Source of the DNA: an uncultured Mollicutes bacterium
GTDB lineage: Bacteria; Bacillota_I; Bacilli_A; MAG-NZ
Length of the DNA stretch: 6,964 nt
NCBI GenBank assembly: GCA_913064935.1
Contig: CAJYBF010000049.1
Location: 1-6,964 of the forward strand
Direction: 5' to 3'
A program made the translations under genes and the position numbers. A model generated the notes under the pieces. The model was not told the DNA's origin. It saw only the letters and a list, made by a program, of their open reading frames with translations, and ran no database searches. This document shows, one piece after another, positions 5,478 through 6,964 of the stretch. Within the stretch, counting starts at the first letter, position 1, and each line of letters opens with the position of its first letter.

Positions 5478-5508
5478 ACCCCTGAAAATCAGGGGTTTTT
5501 CTTTACTT
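5478..5508 (+). terminator. Rho-independent terminator of gap
   Basis: ACCCCTGA (5478-5485), loop AAA, TCAGGGGT (5489-5496), then TTTTCTTTACTT. The GC-rich stem is the strongest in the AT-rich core and begins five bases after the gap stop. Confidence 0.93.
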
Positions 5509-5538
5509 ATTATGTTACCATTCTACAAATTCACTTCT

Positions 5539-5558
5539 AGTTCGACAAAGTTCAACAA
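5539..5558 (+). repeat. Tandem 10-base near-repeat upstream of the NERD gene
   Basis: AGTTCGACAA is followed immediately by AGTTCAACAA, one mismatch in ten, one helical turn apart. It could be a regulator site or part of a promoter (TCGACA resembles a -35, but the -10 at the right spacing is poor), or chance. Slightly downstream TTACATA (5567-5573) and TATGTAA (5590-5596) form a weak dyad just before the ribosome binding site. Confidence 0.3.
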
Positions 5559-5611
5559 AAACATCATTACATACGTGATAAGTTAAACATATGTAAAGGT
5601 GGAGTGATAAT

Positions 5612-6295
5612 ATGGTATATATATTGATTTCGGGTTGTATAGGAGTCTTCTTGAACTATTATTTTCGAAAACCGACTACTCGAGGAATGATTGGTGAACT
5701 AAGAGTTCAGCGAATCCTAAAAAGGTTAGCAAATAAACTTGGTGGATATGAACTAAGAGACGCCATGTTTGGAGAAGGTGACGAATCCTCTCAAATCGAT
5801 AATGTACTTATATCTTCTAAAGCTATCTATGTAATAGAGGTTAAATATTACAAAGGTTGGATCTTTGGAAATGACAAAAATAAACAATGGAAGCAAACTA
5901 TTAAATACTTCAATAGAAGAACAAATTCTAGAGGTAAAACTTACTATAAGACACATATAGCAAAAACAAGTTTTTATAATCCTGTTAGTCAAAATAAAAC
6001 ACACATTAAAAGACTTAAGAGTAATATTGAAATTACCGCAATGCCACCAGTTTATAATATAGTTGTTTTTTCAAATGCAGCAGAACTTAGGGATGTAGTG
6101 GTAGAACAAACTGACACATACGTGATAAATATGTATCAACTAAAGGAAGTAATATCTACACTTGAAAGTGGTATCGATGAAATAATCAATGTAGAGGTAT
6201 TAGTAGAAATTCTTGATCAGATGTTATTTAAGAACATTACTAATAAAATAGCAAAGAAGGAACATGTGAGGAGAATAGCCTCTAAGTACAATTAA
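5612..6295 (+). CDS. Membrane-anchored NERD-domain protein (nuclease-related domain)
   Basis: A 227-residue protein starts at ATG 5612 after AAAGGTGGA (5596-5604). A short hydrophobic N-terminus (residues 1-18, VYILISGCIGVFLNYYF) is followed by Arg/Lys, so the body should face the cytoplasm. Residues 25-131 form a NERD domain: GMIGELRVQ with Glu29, SSQIDNVLIS with Asp63, VIEVKYYKGWIFG with Glu76 and Lys78, and FYNPVSQNKTHIKRL with Gln127-Asn128. The D…ExK set matches the restriction-endonuclease-like core, so nuclease activity is plausible, but most NERD proteins are uncharacterised. A basic stretch at about 100-120 (NRRTNSRGKTYYKTHIAKTS) enlarges the loop before the QN motif. The C-terminal ~95 residues look like the usual α/β continuation (YNIVVFSNAAELRDV). 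It has no operon partner within its spacing; ung starts 42 bases later, possibly from its own promoter. A DNA-processing or defence role is only a guess. Confidence 0.8.
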   Translation: MVYILISGCIGVFLNYYFRKPTTRGMIGELRVQRILKRLANKLGGYELRDAMFGEGDESSQIDNVLISSKAIYVIEVKYYKGWIFGNDKNKQWKQTIKYFNRRTNSRGKTYYKTHIAKTSFYNPVSQNKTHIKRLKSNIEITAMPPVYNIVVFSNAAELRDVVVEQTDTYVINMYQLKEVISTLESGIDEIINVEVLVEILDQMLFKNITNKIAKKEHVRRIASKYN

Positions 6296-6311
6296 TTCGC
6301 TTAGAGTGTTA

Positions 6312-6320
6312 TGCTATAAT
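6312..6320 (+). promoter_or_regulatory. Possible extended -10 promoter of ung
   Basis: TGCTATAAT at 6312-6320 is a perfect extended -10 box. The -35 at 17 bases (TTAATT, 6292-6297) is weak and overlaps the NERD stop. Initiation near 6327 would leave only about 11 bases before the ung ATG, cutting into the AGAGG (6326-6330) ribosome binding site, so the box may instead be fortuitous and ung may be read through from upstream. Confidence 0.45.
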
Positions 6321-6337
6321 TATTTAGAGGTATCTAT

Positions 6338-6964
6338 ATGTTGGAAGACTTTTTAAAAACTGAGGAACAAAAACAATACTATATTGAGCTTATGAAATCA
6401 CTTGATTACGAATACTCTACACATAGTGTGTATCCAAAAAAAGAAGACTTGTTTAAAGCATTCAACTGTAAGACTGTAAAAGTAGTTATTTTAGGACAAG
6501 ATCCATATCATAACATTAACGAAGCTAATGGACTTGCTTTTAGTGTTAATGAAGGTGTAAAGTGCCCTCCATCGCTTCGTAACATCTTTAAGGAACTTTC
6601 TACCGATGTTGGTTGTAACATCCCTCAAACAGGCGATTTAAGCAAGTGGGTTGATGAGGGAGTGTTTTTACTTAATACTATATTGTCTGTAAGAAAAAAC
6701 GAGCCTTTATCACATAAAGAATTAGGCTGGATAACATTTACAAATAATGTCATTAAGTATTTATCAAATCAATTGACTCCAATAGTTTTTATTCTTTGGG
6801 GAGCTAATGCTAGAAGTAAAAAGAAGTTTATAAGTGATCGACATTTCATTATTGAAAGTGTTCATCCTTCACCGCTTGCCGACTTTTTTCAGGGTCATAA
6901 TCGTACACACCTTCAACCTCGACTGTCTTACTCATGCAATCAGAACTCTTTTAGATGCCCCTTA
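6338..6964 (+). CDS. ung: Uracil-DNA glycosylase (family A), C-terminus replaced by foreign sequence
   Basis: Ung removes uracil from DNA as the first step of base-excision repair. The ATG at 6338 follows AGAGG (6326-6330) at 7 bases. Motifs are GQDPYH at 53-58 with catalytic Asp55, the uracil-pocket region GLAFSV (65-70) and PPSLRNIFKEL (78-88), LLNTILSV (111-118), HKELGW (126-131), LWGANARSKK (153-162) and the start of the leucine loop HPSPL (176-180) with catalytic His176. After L180 (6877) the family continues as S/A-x-x-GFFGSxxFSxxN; here it reads ADFFQGHNRTHLQ, which does not fit. The frame stays open to the window end only by chance, since those bases read better as a minus-strand gene. 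The authentic part is therefore about 6338-6877, and about 40 C-terminal residues are missing. Identity as Ung is certain; the last 28 residues should be ignored. Confidence 0.9.
   Translation, partial: MLEDFLKTEEQKQYYIELMKSLDYEYSTHSVYPKKEDLFKAFNCKTVKVVILGQDPYHNINEANGLAFSVNEGVKCPPSLRNIFKELSTDVGCNIPQTGDLSKWVDEGVFLLNTILSVRKNEPLSHKELGWITFTNNVIKYLSNQLTPIVFILWGANARSKKKFISDRHFIIESVHPSPLADFFQGHNRTHLQPRLSYSCNQNSFRCPL
6872..6882. other. Probable chimeric junction at the ung 3' end
   Basis: The Ung family match stops right after HPSPL, and from the same place base composition becomes less AT-rich and a minus-strand reading frame begins to make sense. This resembles the joins at the left end of the window. 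A natural truncation or frameshift of ung is the alternative, but shifting the frame does not restore GFFGS-like sequence. Confidence 0.55.
6873..6935 (-). CDS. N-terminal fragment of an unidentified protein
   Basis: On the minus strand an ATG at 6933-6935 opens a frame reading MSKTVEVEGVYDYDPEKSRQ and on toward the junction. AAAAGAG-like purines lie about 8 bases upstream (about 6944-6950), which could serve as ribosome binding site. The composition is balanced and unlike the AT-rich core. I cannot identify the protein from about 20 residues, and it may not be a gene. It is listed because it explains the tail better than the plus-strand continuation of ung. Confidence 0.3.

Noticed and set aside
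5569..6128. A 13-base direct repeat, ACATACGTGATAA at 5569-5581 and 6116-6128
   Set aside because: One copy is inside coding sequence, there are only two copies and no terminal inverted repeats or duplicated flanks; likely chance in AT-rich DNA.

Overview
The window reads as a composite contig. A long AT-rich core (about 816 to 6877) from one low-GC Gram-positive-type bacterium is flanked by short, more GC-rich pieces that look as if they come from other organisms. The core has Bacillota or deep-branching Mollicutes-like character: Spx, a short-form NAD kinase, ClpP, glycolytic GAPDH, strong AGGAGG-type ribosome binding sites, mostly TAA stops and intrinsic terminators. Every tryptophan I checked is TGG and TGA ends spx, so there is no sign of the Mycoplasma code. 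I cannot name the genus; a Haloplasma/Izemoplasma-like lineage is a guess.

Left flank (1 to about 815). Positions 1 to about 222 carry a minus-strand TPR-protein fragment. From about 225 to 690 there is a GC-rich, proteobacterial-looking polyamine-type ABC cassette: the end of a PotC-like permease, then the start of a PotA-like ATPase. At the Walker A motif the ATPase changes to an OppF-type sequence that is still GC-rich. At the Q-loop (about 805 to 830) it changes again to an AT-rich OppF. The 555-1124 reading frame is therefore probably a three-source artificial fusion joined at conserved motifs.

Core, left part (816 to 2108). The AT-rich oppF 3' part is interrupted by two in-frame stops (1122 and 1362). 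It overlaps a four-helix membrane protein gene of unknown family, which has a third in-frame stop (1703). A strong terminator (2070-2108) ends this unit. The stops could be sequence errors near a bad join, real decay, or recoding; recoding is disfavoured because the other core genes contain none.

Core, right part (2109 to 6877). A 374-base gene-free stretch (2039-2412) holds the terminator, a good extended -10 promoter and two hairpins leading into spx (TTG start). The nadK gene follows 4 bases after spx. A bidirectional terminator separates nadK from the convergent clpP. The gap gene is divergent from clpP, with its own clear promoter and terminator. It is followed by a membrane-anchored NERD-domain protein gene and by ung (family A uracil-DNA glycosylase). 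Spx is a thiol-stress regulator and a classic ClpXP substrate, and NadK supplies NADP for thiol reduction, so spx, nadK and clpP make a plausible redox and proteostasis neighbourhood. GAPDH is ordinary glycolysis; the NERD protein and Ung are DNA-related.

Right flank. After the HPSPL motif of Ung (about 6877) the sequence no longer matches the family. The last ~90 bases read better on the minus strand as the start of an unrelated gene.

I found no CRISPR array, insertion sequence, tRNA or rRNA, and no convincing new biological system. The points most worth a second look are the chimeric joins, the trio of in-frame stops, the cysteine-rich tail of Spx and its structured leader.
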